Origin: an uncultured Clostridia bacterium
GTDB lineage: Bacteria; Bacillota; Clostridia; Christensenellales; UBA1242
Assembly (NCBI GenBank): GCA_944383275.1
Contig: CALWOV010000011.1
Coordinates: 1-32,148, forward strand
Direction of reading: 5' to 3'
DNA length: 32,148 nt
Of the stretch, positions 7,979-15,793 are shown piece after piece. The translations under genes and the position numbers were made by a program. How positions within the stretch are numbered: position 1 is the first letter of the stretch; the number at the start of each line of letters is the position of its first letter. The notes below the pieces were generated by a model. That model was not told the origin of the DNA and searched no databases. It saw nothing but the letters and a program-made list of their open reading frames with translations.

Positions 7979-8249
7979 CATTCAACTGTTCGCCCACAAA
8001 AAAGGTCAGGGTAGTAGTAAGAACGGTCGTGACAGTGAAGCAAAGCGTTTAGGTATAAAACGCAGTGATGGCACTTTTGTTAATGCTGGCGAAATTTTGG
8101 TTCGTCAACGTGGAACGGCTTTTCACCCAGGGATTAATGTTGGTTTAGGGCGCGACCACACTTTATATGCGTTAATTGAAGGCGTTGTTAAATTTGAACG
8201 CACAAAAGAAAACAAAAAACGCGTAAGTGTATATGCAGAAGCAAAATAA
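7968..8249 (+). CDS. rpmA: 50S ribosomal protein L27 with Prp-cleaved extension
   Basis: The 93-residue protein has the L27 signature ([19 protein letters not shown], then [20 protein letters not shown]). It starts with MFINIQLFA ahead of HKKG, the short hydrophobic extension seen in Firmicutes that Prp removes after the F-A pair so that the mature N-terminus can reach the peptidyl-transferase centre. Its ATG lies inside the end of prp (11-base overlap), with TTGGAGG upstream. The usual downstream obg gene is not here; the operon ends at a terminator. Confidence 0.97.
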   Translation: MFINIQLFAHKKGQGSSKNGRDSEAKRLGIKRSDGTFVNAGEILVRQRGTAFHPGINVGLGRDHTLYALIEGVVKFERTKENKKRVSVYAEAK

Positions 8250-8277
8250 AAAACCATTTTTGGTTTTTTATTTTTTT
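8249..8277 (+). terminator. Terminator of the rplU operon
   Basis: A perfect 8-bp stem AAAAACCA/TGGTTTTT with a TTTT loop and a T-rich tail, touching the rpmA stop codon. Confidence 0.85.
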
Positions 8278-8278
8278 A

Positions 8279-8307
8279 TTGTTTAAATTATTTTAATATG
8301 ATAAAAT
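8279..8307 (+). promoter_or_regulatory. Promoter of the ogg-NYN unit
   Basis: TTGTTT (8279-8284), 17 bases, TAAAAT (8302-8307) with an extended TGA just before the -10. The ATG follows at 8370. Confidence 0.55.
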
Positions 8308-8369
8308 ATAGTAGTCTATTATTATAAGTTAACAAATTTATTTTAAACTTTTATTAATCAGGTGAATAA

Positions 8370-9206
8370 ATGGAATATGAGATATCAAAAGATGAAATTT
8401 TGGTTAAAAATGCAACTACATTTCAACCAAAAGCAACACTAGAAAGTGGGCAAATGTTTCGTTTTAGATGTGAAAATAATGTTTGGAAAGTTCAAAGTGG
8501 TGCAGAATATGCCGAAATTGTGCAGGATAACCCCCTGAAATATAGAATTATCACGCAAAATCCTAAATTTTTTGTAAATTATTTTGACTTTAACACAAAC
8601 TATGATATAATCATTAAAGAACTTTCTAAGTTTGATGCTGTGAAACCTGCTTTAGAATTTGGAAAAGGGGTCAGGGTTTTAAAACAACCACTTTTAGAAG
8701 TTTTAATTTGCTTTATAATTTCTGCTAATAATAATATAAAGCGCATTAAAAAAAGTGTTGAGTTAATTTGTGAAAATTTTGGAAATAAAACCGATTTTGG
8801 CTATGCTTTTCCAACCATAGAGCAATTAAGTTTAGCAAAAGAGGCCGACTTTATTAAGTTTGGATTAGGGTATCGTGCTTCGTATATGGTAAAAACTGTA
8901 AATGAACTTAAAAACGGGTGGGACTTAAATAGTTTATATAGTTTACCAACAAATATAGCAAGAGAAAAATTGATGACACTTGCTGGAATTGGTCCTAAAG
9001 TGGCAGATTGCATTTTGTTGTTTGGCGTTGGTAAAAAAGATGTTTTTCCCGTTGATACTTGGATAGAAAAAGTTTGGCACGACCAATTTGGTGGTATAAC
9101 CAAAAATCGCAAACAAATTGCTAATGAACTTGTAAATATGTTTAAAGATTATTCAGGCATCTGTCAACAATATATGTTCTATTATAAAAGAGAAACAAAA
9201 AATTAA
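8370..9206 (+). CDS. ogg: 8-oxoguanine DNA glycosylase (OGG1-type)
   Basis: A 278-residue DNA repair glycosylase that removes oxidised guanine. The N-terminal domain has FQPKATLESGQMFRF, typical of bacterial OGG1. The helix-hairpin-helix reads LAGIGPKVADCILLFG, with the catalytic lysine in GPKVA, and the GPD aspartate lies in FPVDTWI. The ISANNNIKRIK segment also matches the OGG1 core. The C-terminus (CQQYMFYYKRE) is normal, and length suits the family. RBS is weak (CAGGTG). The NYN-domain gene starts 10 bases downstream, so the two are probably one transcript. Confidence 0.92.
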   Translation: MEYEISKDEILVKNATTFQPKATLESGQMFRFRCENNVWKVQSGAEYAEIVQDNPLKYRIITQNPKFFVNYFDFNTNYDIIIKELSKFDAVKPALEFGKGVRVLKQPLLEVLICFIISANNNIKRIKKSVELICENFGNKTDFGYAFPTIEQLSLAKEADFIKFGLGYRASYMVKTVNELKNGWDLNSLYSLPTNIAREKLMTLAGIGPKVADCILLFGVGKKDVFPVDTWIEKVWHDQFGGITKNRKQIANELVNMFKDYSGICQQYMFYYKRETKN

Positions 9207-9216
9207 GGGGTGAATT

Positions 9217-9876
9217 ATGAATATTGCACTTTTTATTGACATAGATAATGCTAAAATCACATTACCTGTGTTTAACAACATTATTGAACAATTAAAAAAG
9301 CGTGGCAAATTAAGATTTGTTAAAATTTATGGTTTTAACGAAAGAAAACATATGAAGTTTGGTGAAGTTATAGAAAATAACGGTTACGAAACTGCACCAA
9401 CAATGAGATTTAAAAAGCGCGCTAAATCGCAATTAGACAGCCGAATTTTTATTGACGCTGTTAAACTTTTCTACACAGCCGATTATATTGATGAATATTG
9501 TTTCGTAACAGGATTAGGAGATTTAGTTCCTTTGCTTAGTTTCTTGCGTGCAGGTGGCAAGAATTTAGTTACAATTAAAACTGAAGTTTCAGATGGTAAC
9601 GACCATATGTATGATGATTATATTGAGCTTGATGTTGCTTATCATAAACCATTTAAACTATCGAAGGCACAATTAAACGCAAAAATTTCTGCATTAAGTA
9701 AGCGTTCTCAAGAATTGGCTGCATCTGATGCTGACGATGACGATGTAAGTGTTCAACGTGAAGAACTTATAAATGAAATTCAGGAATTACTTGATGAAAA
9801 GCCTGATGATTTAGATGAAGAAGAACAAGAAATGTTCTCATCTTTGGAAAGTTTACTTGAAATTTTGAAAATATAA
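9217..9876 (+). CDS. NYN-domain (LabA/DUF88-like) protein
   Basis: Residues 1-145 form a NYN domain of the PIN-like nuclease superfamily: MNIALFIDIDNAK carries the first acidic residues, LDSRIFIDAVKLFY the second, and FVTGLGDLVPLL corresponds to the SGDSDF motif with Gly-Leu-Gly-Asp instead. The remaining acidic residues are compatible with metal-dependent RNA cleavage, but substrate is unknown for most of this family. A charged, Glu/Asp-rich C-terminal helical tail (about 165-219) follows. The start has AAGGGGTG upstream. It is probably co-transcribed with ogg; whether that reflects a shared role in nucleic-acid repair is inference only. Confidence 0.85.
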   Translation: MNIALFIDIDNAKITLPVFNNIIEQLKKRGKLRFVKIYGFNERKHMKFGEVIENNGYETAPTMRFKKRAKSQLDSRIFIDAVKLFYTADYIDEYCFVTGLGDLVPLLSFLRAGGKNLVTIKTEVSDGNDHMYDDYIELDVAYHKPFKLSKAQLNAKISALSKRSQELAASDADDDDVSVQREELINEIQELLDEKPDDLDEEEQEMFSSLESLLEILKI

Positions 9877-9944
9877 CTTATTAAGCAATATTTTATAAAA
9901 TTTATAAATAGATTAAATAATATCTTTTAAAAGGGGAAATATCT

Positions 9945-10631
9945 ATGAAATTTAGAAATATTGCTTTTTCTATGTTTGCTTTAATTTTGCCTTGCTTTAT
10001 CTTTATTGGTTGTGGTGAAACTAACTTAACCAAAGCAAATTATGCAACTGCATTTGGTGCTGTTGAAACAACTTTGTCATTAGCAAACACTTTAATGGTA
10101 AACATAGAAGAAACAGGCGAAAACACGGTATGGGAAGAAGCAACTTCTGATTCTACTGCAAAAAATCTTATAAAATTTTTAAAATTAATAATGGAAAATG
10201 AGGAATTTGAGTTATCTAATGAACATATTATATACTCATCAACAGTGCCATCATCTCCACCTTCAGATGTGCAAATAAGACAATATGTAACTTATGATGG
10301 GCAGGATATCAATGGATATATTGCAATGTCTGATGATTTTACTAAAATAAGTTTTATACAGTATATTGCATTTGATATTAATTATGATTTTGAAAATAAT
10401 AAATTAGTAAATTATCGTTTAGATTTTGCTGTTAAAATGGCTGGCGATGTTAATTGCAATTATTCAAGTTTATATTATGATGGGCAAAAACTTTGGGGGC
10501 TTGATTCTGAGCACACCGATTATCAAACACAAATTAATAATATAAAGTCGGCTTATGAAAACAATATAAATAAATCAGCAATTTCTAAAAATTATGACTT
10601 TTCGGAAGAGCTTTTAAAAGTGCAACAATAA
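9945..10631 (+). CDS. Lipoprotein of unknown function
   Basis: The 228-residue product has a lipoprotein signal: MKFRNIAFSMFALILPC, a hydrophobic core and the lipobox FIGC (lipidated Cys about residue 23). The mature part is predicted outside the membrane and lacks a domain I recognise; it contains YVTYDGQDINGYIAMS and a repeated pattern of aromatic strands, suggesting a beta-rich fold. RBS is AAAAGGGGAAA. A single gene ended by a strong terminator. Confidence 0.8.
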   Translation: MKFRNIAFSMFALILPCFIFIGCGETNLTKANYATAFGAVETTLSLANTLMVNIEETGENTVWEEATSDSTAKNLIKFLKLIMENEEFELSNEHIIYSSTVPSSPPSDVQIRQYVTYDGQDINGYIAMSDDFTKISFIQYIAFDINYDFENNKLVNYRLDFAVKMAGDVNCNYSSLYYDGQKLWGLDSEHTDYQTQINNIKSAYENNINKSAISKNYDFSEELLKVQQ

Positions 10632-10661
10632 AAAACAGGAGTATTTAACTCCTGTTTTTTT
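10631..10661. terminator. Bidirectional terminator
   Basis: A 12-bp stem AAAAACAGGAGT/ACTCCTGTTTTT with an ATTTA loop, lying between the lipoprotein gene and the convergent ABC importer operon. Confidence 0.9.
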
Positions 10662-10688
10662 GTGCAACAATAGTTTTTACATAACGAA

Positions 10689-11495
10689 CTAGCGATGTTT
10701 AGTTATTAATTTTTCTATTAATGCAACAACTAAATACATTAAAGATGCTAGAACGCAAAGCAAAATTGTGCTTGCCATAACAAGGTCTAGTTTAAAGACC
10801 TGACTGCCATAGACAATTAAATAGCCAAGCCCAGCTGAACTTACTAGATATTCGCCTATAATTGAACCTACCCAACTCATACCAACATTTATTTTTAAAA
10901 CTGAAACAAATCCTGGAATAGAAGCAGGCAAAATTAGTTTCCAAAGAATTTGAAATTTATTTGCACCCATTGAACGCATTAATAAAATTTTTTCTTCATC
11001 ACACTCGCGAAAGGTGTTAAGCATTGAAATAATTGTAACAATAATTAATATTAAAACACAAATTGTAACAATGCTTTGAATACCTGCACCAACCCAAATT
11101 ATAATAAGTGGACCTAAGGCAATTTTAGGCAGACTGTTTAATACAACGATGTATGGGTCAAGAATTCGTCGTAATGTGTCACTCCACCATAGGACTATTG
11201 CAATTAAAGTTCCAAGCACTGTTGCTATTATAAAACCAAGAACAGTTTCATAAAGGGTAATACCCATATGATAGAACAATTCGCCACTTTCATATAAACT
11301 TGCAATTGATGCTAAAACTTTGCTTGGCGTGCTTGTGATAAAAGTGTTTATCCAACCAAGTTGTCCGGCAATTTCCCAAAAAGCAATAAAAAATATCAAA
11401 ATAGAAATTTGGCAAACACCAACAAGCCACTTTTTCCTAGATTTTTGTTGCAGCCACTTTTTATGCTCTTGCGAGTAGTCAGGCTGTTTTTTCAT
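10689..11495 (-). CDS. ABC importer permease (SsuC/TauC-type)
   Basis: The 268-residue membrane protein has six predicted helices and the BPD_transp_1 pattern of NitT/TauT/SsuC permeases: PSKVLASI near the N-terminus, LPKIALGPLIIIWVG in the centre, and the EAA-like loop MRSMGANKFQILWKLILPASIPGF which contacts the ATPase. It forms the channel of an importer with the ATPase gene, whose end it overlaps by 17 bases, and the substrate-binding lipoprotein upstream. The family moves sulfonates, nitrate, pyrimidine or thiamine precursors; nothing here settles the substrate. Confidence 0.93.
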   Translation of the reverse strand: MKKQPDYSQEHKKWLQQKSRKKWLVGVCQISILIFFIAFWEIAGQLGWINTFITSTPSKVLASIASLYESGELFYHMGITLYETVLGFIIATVLGTLIAIVLWWSDTLRRILDPYIVVLNSLPKIALGPLIIIWVGAGIQSIVTICVLILIIVTIISMLNTFRECDEEKILLMRSMGANKFQILWKLILPASIPGFVSVLKINVGMSWVGSIIGEYLVSSAGLGYLIVYGSQVFKLDLVMASTILLCVLASLMYLVVALIEKLITKHR

Positions 11496-12252
11496 CTTCG
11501 TTTAACTCCTTCCAGACCTTGTCTTTAAACAAGTTAAATTGTGGGTTTATCTTTTTCTTAGATGGAGTTCCTTCTTTTGAAAATGGAATAACAAATTCGG
11601 CTTTAACTGTTGCAGGTCGTTTTGTTAAAACTATAACACGGTCAGCCATACTAACTGCTTCACCAATATCATGAGTAACTAAAACAGAAGTTTTCTTTTC
11701 TGCACGAATAATAGATGAAACATCATCAACAACAGTTTGTCTAGTTTGATAGTCCAAAGCACTAAAAGGCTCATCTAAAAGTAAAATGTTGGGTTGCAAA
11801 ACCAGTGTGCGTATAAGTGCAACTCTTTGTCTCATACCACCACTAAGTTCATGTGGATATTTGTTTTTAAAATCAATTAAGCCATATTTTTCTAAAAGGT
11901 TATACATATATTCTTTACTGCTATCTGATTTATCGTGTTGAATTTCAAGCCCAAGTTTAACATTTTGCCAAATAGTGCGCCAAGGGAAAAGTTGGTCGTG
12001 TTGAAACATATATCCAATTTTTCCACTTTTAGTGTTTACAGGCTCATCATTTAGTAAAATTTTTCCACTTGATGGTTTTAAAATTCCAGAAATTAAAGAA
12101 AGAATTGTTGTTTTACCACAGCCAGAAGGTCCAACGATTGCAACAAATTCTTCTTTGTCAATACAAATAGAAATATCTTTTAATGCCAAAGTTTCGCCTG
12201 TTTTTGTGTGATAATTTAACATAACTTTTTCTAGTTTTAATAAATGACTCAT
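11479..12252 (-). CDS. ABC importer ATPase (SsuB/TauB-type)
   Basis: The 257-residue ATPase has all nucleotide-binding motifs: Walker A GPSGCGKTT, Q-loop YMFQHDQLFPW, signature LSGGMRQR, Walker B ILLLDEPFSALD and the switch VLVTHDIGEA. The QHDQLFPWRTI segment is typical of the NitT/TauT/SsuB group. It powers uptake together with the permease (17-base overlap) and the substrate-binding protein. A 162-base gap with a terminator separates it from the upstream binding-protein gene, so it is probably made at a lower level. RBS is TAGGAGAAA. Confidence 0.95.
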   Translation of the reverse strand: MSHLLKLEKVMLNYHTKTGETLALKDISICIDKEEFVAIVGPSGCGKTTILSLISGILKPSSGKILLNDEPVNTKSGKIGYMFQHDQLFPWRTIWQNVKLGLEIQHDKSDSSKEYMYNLLEKYGLIDFKNKYPHELSGGMRQRVALIRTLVLQPNILLLDEPFSALDYQTRQTVVDDVSSIIRAEKKTSVLVTHDIGEAVSMADRVIVLTKRPATVKAEFVIPFSKEGTPSKKKINPQFNLFKDKVWKELNEDEKTA

Positions 12253-12360
12253 TTGTTTCTCCTAAAACTTAATCCACATTGTCATTATATTAAGATTTTA
12301 AAAAAAATGTGCAATTTATTAATTTAAACAATAAAGTAATTAAAAAATTAAAAATTTGTA

Positions 12361-12402
12361 ATAAAAAAGGCTTCTTATTTGAGTTATAAAAAGCCTTTTT
12401 AT
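12361..12402 (-). terminator. Intra-operon terminator (attenuating)
   Basis: A perfect 10-bp stem AAAAAGGCTT/AAGCCTTTTT with a 17-base loop, between the binding-protein gene and the ATPase gene. Partial readthrough would give much binding protein and less membrane complex, a common arrangement in importers. Confidence 0.75.
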
Positions 12403-12414
12403 TAAATCAACTAA

Positions 12415-13410
12415 TTACAGTTTTAATTCGTTTGCAACTTTTTGTGCAATCGAGTTATCTACAACTTTACTAAAATCAACGCTGCCTTCAAGTTCGCCAG
12501 CAAATCTAATAATTTCTTGTAGGTGATTATAGTCATTTTCATTTAAAACAGGTGAAGATGACCAAGCGTTTATAGCCTTATAACTTTCAACACTTCGTTG
12601 AATACTATCTCGGCTGCTGTCAGGGAAACTTGGTAAAAGTGCATCGATAATATTATCCATACTTTCAGTTTCTAAGAATTGATAACCTTTAAAAACTGCT
12701 TTTAAAAATTTTTCTGCCTGTTCTGATTTCTTGGTTAAAAAGTCTTGGGTTGCTATAAAGCCAGTATATGGAACATTGCCACCTAATTCTCCTATACTTG
12801 CCACAATATAACCTTTTCCTGCAGCTTCATAGTCGCTTGCTGTTGGTTCAAATATTGTGCAGTAATCACCTTGATTACTCTCAAAAGCGCCCACCATCAT
12901 ACCAAAACTATATTCAAGGTTAAGTGTATAATCTACTCCAGCTTCTAGGCCAGCAAGGTGAAGTGCATATTGAAGAGTCATAGCAGGCATTCCACCTTGT
13001 CGTCCAGCAAGAACTTCTTTTCCTTCAAGGTCAGTAATTTCAAAGTTTGGCTCATCTACTCTAGAAACAAGGAAAGAACCATCACAGTTGGTTAACTGCC
13101 CAAAAACCTTTGGTGTGTTATCGCCTTGACGAGCTGTATAAATTGCTGTTTCAGGTCCAGCAAGACCTATGTCAGCATGACCTGATAAAACTGCTGTCAT
13201 AACGCTGTCAGAACCGTTTCCGTTGGTAAGTTCAATTTCCAAACCTTCATCTTTAAAAAAGCCTTCGTTTATTGCAATGTAAAGTGGGGCATAAAAAATG
13301 CTGTGTGTAACTTCATTAAGTCTAATTTTGTTATCATTTGTATTGCCACAACCCACAAAACATATTGCACTAGTAAAAATCATAACTAAAAATAAAGCAA
13401 TCTTTTTCAT
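12415..13410 (-). CDS. ABC importer substrate-binding lipoprotein (NMT1/SsuA-like)
   Basis: The 331-residue protein starts with a lipoprotein signal (lipobox FVGC) and continues with a type-2 periplasmic-binding fold of the NMT1/THI5/SsuA group: LYIAINEGFFKDEGLEIEL, then SGHADIGLAGPE and LEGKEVLAGRQGGMPA. It catches the substrate outside the cell and hands it to the permease. NMT1-like proteins bind sulfonates, nitrate, pyrimidines or other small compounds; the pocket cannot be read from this sequence. It leads the three-gene set. RBS GGAGG is strong. I looked for a TPP-type riboswitch upstream and did not find one. Confidence 0.92.
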   Translation of the reverse strand: MKKIALFLVMIFTSAICFVGCGNTNDNKIRLNEVTHSIFYAPLYIAINEGFFKDEGLEIELTNGNGSDSVMTAVLSGHADIGLAGPETAIYTARQGDNTPKVFGQLTNCDGSFLVSRVDEPNFEITDLEGKEVLAGRQGGMPAMTLQYALHLAGLEAGVDYTLNLEYSFGMMVGAFESNQGDYCTIFEPTASDYEAAGKGYIVASIGELGGNVPYTGFIATQDFLTKKSEQAEKFLKAVFKGYQFLETESMDNIIDALLPSFPDSSRDSIQRSVESYKAINAWSSSPVLNENDYNHLQEIIRFAGELEGSVDFSKVVDNSIAQKVANELKL

Positions 13411-13536
13411 TTTTCCTCCATAAATTTTTGTTTAGTAATTTTTTGATAATTTTTTCTGTTTTTTAGCAAAATAAAGTTACGAGCATTTTAATAATTTATT
13501 TTTTAAATCATCTTAAAAACTTCTAAACATTCATTG

Positions 13537-13558
13537 TATAATATTCTGAAATATTATA
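13537..13558. promoter_or_regulatory. Inverted repeat, possible operator
   Basis: TATAATATT-CTGA-AATATTATA, arms of 9 bases, in the divergent region between the binding-protein gene and pgsA, closer to the pgsA promoter. The composition is low in complexity, so chance is possible. Confidence 0.35.
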
Positions 13559-13572
13559 TTTTGTTAAAATCT

Positions 13573-13601
13573 TTGCAATTTTTTTAGTTTTATGTTATAA
13601 T
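13573..13601 (+). promoter_or_regulatory. pgsA promoter
   Basis: TTGCAA (13573-13578), 17 bases, TATAAT (13596-13601), about 65 bases upstream of the ATG. Confidence 0.7.
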
Positions 13602-13665
13602 GAAACATCTTATAAAAAATGTTTAAAACTAATGATAAATTAGCACAATTAGTTATGGAGTTTAG

Positions 13666-14259
13666 ATGAAAGAAATTTTTAATTTACCAAATATTTTATC
13701 GTTTTTTAGATTGTTGTTAGTGCCGGTATTCATACTAGCATTCTTTTTCAGTCCTGACGACACTTATGCTGCAGCACTTATATTTTTTTTAATTGCAAGT
13801 TTTACCGACCTTTTAGATGGTATAATTGCAAGGTCGTTTAATAAAATAACAAGTTTAGGTATTGTTCTAGATCCACTTGCAGATAAATTGCTTACAATGT
13901 CTGCGTTAATTTGTTTTGGAATTGCTGGGATAATACCACTTTGGCTTGTTATAGTTATGGTTTCTGTTGATTTACTTATGATTTTATCAGGGGTAATCTT
14001 GTTTAAACGAAAGTTCACTATTCCAAGCAATTTCTGGGGAAAACTTGGCACATTGACAATGTCCGTTGGAATTGTTATGTGCTTCTTCCACAGCGTTGTT
14101 ATGCCTTGGGATTTATGCGTTTTATATGCAGGTTTAGTAATTGTTCTTTTAAGTATAATTTTCTATGCTGTGTTAAACTATAAAGAAGCCTTAAGAGTGT
14201 TAAAAATGAAGAAAAACAAAACAGAAACTAAAGAAAATATAAACGAAAACAAAAAATAA
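13666..14259 (+). CDS. pgsA: CDP-diacylglycerol-glycerol-3-phosphate phosphatidyltransferase
   Basis: The 197-residue membrane enzyme makes phosphatidylglycerol phosphate, the committed step to phosphatidylglycerol. It carries the CDP-alcohol phosphotransferase signature: DLLDGIIARSFNKITSLG followed by LDPLADKL, with all three Asp residues and the Arg in place. The N-terminus FNLPNILSFFRL is typical of PgsA. About five hydrophobic helices are visible. The last 20 residues are a Lys/Glu/Asn tail. After the TAA at 14257, the same frame stays open for 35 more codons of similar composition (to TAA at 14365), so the tail may have been shortened by a nonsense change. It has its own promoter and terminator. 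Confidence 0.95.
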   Translation: MKEIFNLPNILSFFRLLLVPVFILAFFFSPDDTYAAALIFFLIASFTDLLDGIIARSFNKITSLGIVLDPLADKLLTMSALICFGIAGIIPLWLVIVMVSVDLLMILSGVILFKRKFTIPSNFWGKLGTLTMSVGIVMCFFHSVVMPWDLCVLYAGLVIVLLSIIFYAVLNYKEALRVLKMKKNKTETKENINENKK

Positions 14260-14367
14260 AAAAATAAAAAATCAAATGAAATAAAAAGTTTGAATAATAA
14301 TTTAAAAGAAGAAAATGTTAAAAGTGTAGAAACAAAAGTTGAAGAGAATAAAACTGTAGAAAATTAA
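14260..14367 (+). pseudogene. In-frame remnant of a longer pgsA C-terminal tail
   Basis: Directly after the pgsA stop, 35 further sense codons in the same frame encode a Lys/Glu/Asn/Val-rich tail (with NLKEENVKSVE and KVEENKTVEN) and end at TAA 14365-14367, just before the terminator. The composition continues that of the PgsA tail. No start codon with an RBS is present. The simplest reading is a past nonsense mutation; readthrough would restore it. Confidence 0.5.
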
Positions 14368-14385
14368 AATACATTTTATCTAAGT

Positions 14386-14412
14386 AAAAATGCTTTATTA
14401 AAGCATTTTTTG
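14386..14412 (+). terminator. pgsA terminator
   Basis: An 11-bp stem AAAAATGCTTT/AAAGCATTTTT with an ATT loop and a T-rich tail. Confidence 0.85.
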
Positions 14413-14528
14413 TTTTTATTTTGATTTTTTGTTAAAAATTATAATGTTTTTAAGGTATATTTAAAGTTAAATTTTAAATAAGATTTAATTTTATAAATTA
14501 TTATATAATCTAATAATAAAAATAATTA

Positions 14529-14557
14529 TTGACAAAAATATAGTTAAGTGGTATAAT
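14529..14557 (+). promoter_or_regulatory. Consensus housekeeping promoter
   Basis: TTGACA (14529-14534), 17 bases, TATAAT (14552-14557), a perfect consensus that drives the small membrane protein gene starting at 14585. Confidence 0.85.
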
Positions 14558-14584
14558 TATTTTAGAAATTTATTGGGGGATATT

Positions 14585-14845
14585 ATGTCTGTTTCTCTTT
14601 TAGCAGAAAATAGTTTATTAAGTTTTTTATCTAATCCTTTTATAATAGTGGCTTTAATTTTGCTTATCATTGGTATTTCAATGGCACTTTTAGCAAGCAA
14701 GATAACTGCAACAGTTAGAAAAACAAATCAAGTTGCAAAGAACGATAAACTTTTAATAATTCTTAAAACAATAGGCGCTATAATTATTTGTTTGGGTTTT
14801 GTGTTTTTTATAATTGGTGCAGCAATTTTATGTGGCTTGTTTTAA
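14585..14845 (+). CDS. Small two-helix membrane protein, unknown function
   Basis: An 86-residue protein with two strong hydrophobic segments (FIIVALILLIIGISMALLA at about 18-36 and a second at about 60-82) joined by a basic loop (TATVRKTNQVAKND). The outline is like SecG, but the SecG consensus residues are not there, so I do not call it. The ATG at 14585 is preceded by GGGGGA; an upstream in-frame TTG would place that RBS inside the gene. The perfect promoter suggests steady expression. spoIIGA follows 120 bases downstream, beyond a terminator. Confidence 0.75.
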   Translation: MSVSLLAENSLLSFLSNPFIIVALILLIIGISMALLASKITATVRKTNQVAKNDKLLIILKTIGAIIICLGFVFFIIGAAILCGLF

Positions 14846-14849
14846 TGGT

Positions 14850-14880
14850 TTAGACAAAAAAGTATATTTTATTATATAAT
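14850..14880 (+). promoter_or_regulatory. Possible spoIIGA promoter with weak 0A-box match
   Basis: TAGACA (14851-14856), 18 bases, TATAAT (14875-14880), just after the small membrane protein gene. TTAGACA (14850-14856) differs in one base from the 0A-box core TTCGACA. The B. subtilis spoIIG promoter is Spo0A-activated. The predicted transcript would meet the terminator at 14891 almost at once. Confidence 0.4.
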
Positions 14881-14890
14881 TTGATTAAAC

Positions 14891-14925
14891 ACTCCTTTTT
14901 TCCGTTTAGGGAAAAAGGGGTTTTT
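14891..14925 (+). terminator. Strong intrinsic terminator upstream of spoIIGA
   Basis: A 13-bp stem from 14891-14903 with 14909-14921 (CTCCTTTTTTCC with GGGAAAAAGGGG, two G-T pairs), a GTTTA loop and a TTTTTATTTT tail. It ends the small membrane protein gene or attenuates spoIIGA. Confidence 0.85.
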
Positions 14926-14968
14926 ATTTTACAATTTTTTTAGCAAAGTTGCTTTTCAAGGGGGAAAT

Positions 14969-15793
14969 ATGACAATTTTTATAGAAGCAGTTTTGTTAGA
15001 TAATTTTTTAATAGATTTTTTAATGCTTTTACTTGTTATGATAGCGTTAAAACGAAAAGTGAATTGGGTTGGTATTGTGCTTGCTAGCGTTTTTGGTGCT
15101 GGTTTTGCATTGGCAAGTCCAACATTTTTTATAAGTGGGTTTTGGGCATTTTTAGTAAAATTTGTTGCTGCTGTTGTTATGTGCATAATATTAGAACTAA
15201 ATTTTAAACGATTATTTATAAAAACCACTTTATTTATTTTGTTCACTTTTGGTTTTGGTGGAATGCTTATAGCAATGTTTTCTTTTTTGGGTGTTTCGGT
15301 ATCAACAGGTATTTCAGTTGGCTATATAAGCAGTTTGCCATTAGGTGCAATTTTTGCAAGTTTAGGTTTGTTTGTTGTGTGGCTGGTTTATATGCTAAAA
15401 AAACGATTTAAAATTACAACCGTAACAAAATGTTGTGATAAAGTTAAAATTTCTATTAATGGAAAAGAAAAAATACTTAATGGTTTTTTAGATACAGGAA
15501 ATACATTGCAAGACGAATTTGGTAAGCCTTTACTTGTTATGAATTTAAAAAAACTTGAACTTTGGCTTAAAAAAGATGAAATGCTTGCTGTTATGTTACA
15601 TAGCAAAAAAAGTTGTGTAAACAATGCAAGATATATACCGGTTCAAAGCGCAGTGGGGCAAGGTAAAATGCTTATTTTCGATGCAGAAAATTGCGTTTAT
15701 AAAGGAAAAAATTTTAAAGTTGCAATTGGATTAATTTCAAAAGATTTTACAGATTTTGATATAATTTTAAGTCCTAAAATGGTGGTGGTATAA
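14969..15793 (+). CDS. spoIIGA: Sporulation sigma-E processing protease SpoIIGA
   Basis: The 274-residue membrane aspartic protease cuts the pro-sequence from sigma-E in the mother cell once the forespore signals through SpoIIR. The N-terminal half is a five-helix membrane domain starting TIFIEAVLLDNFLIDFLML, typical of SpoIIGA. The C-terminal protease domain has the active-site motif FLDTGNTL (catalytic Asp175) and a closing FDIILSPKMV. Length is a little under Bacillus SpoIIGA. RBS is AAGGGGGAAAT. The stop shares a base with the sigE start (TAATG), which couples protease and substrate. Confidence 0.95.
   Translation: MTIFIEAVLLDNFLIDFLMLLLVMIALKRKVNWVGIVLASVFGAGFALASPTFFISGFWAFLVKFVAAVVMCIILELNFKRLFIKTTLFILFTFGFGGMLIAMFSFLGVSVSTGISVGYISSLPLGAIFASLGLFVVWLVYMLKKRFKITTVTKCCDKVKISINGKEKILNGFLDTGNTLQDEFGKPLLVMNLKKLELWLKKDEMLAVMLHSKKSCVNNARYIPVQSAVGQGKMLIFDAENCVYKGKNFKVAIGLISKDFTDFDIILSPKMVVV

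Noticed and set aside
13411..13665. TPP or other riboswitch upstream of the NMT1-like importer
   Set aside because: No CTGAGA or other conserved riboswitch core could be found on the minus strand.
14585..14845. SecG
   Set aside because: Two helices and size fit, but the conserved SecG residues and glycine-rich loop are missing.
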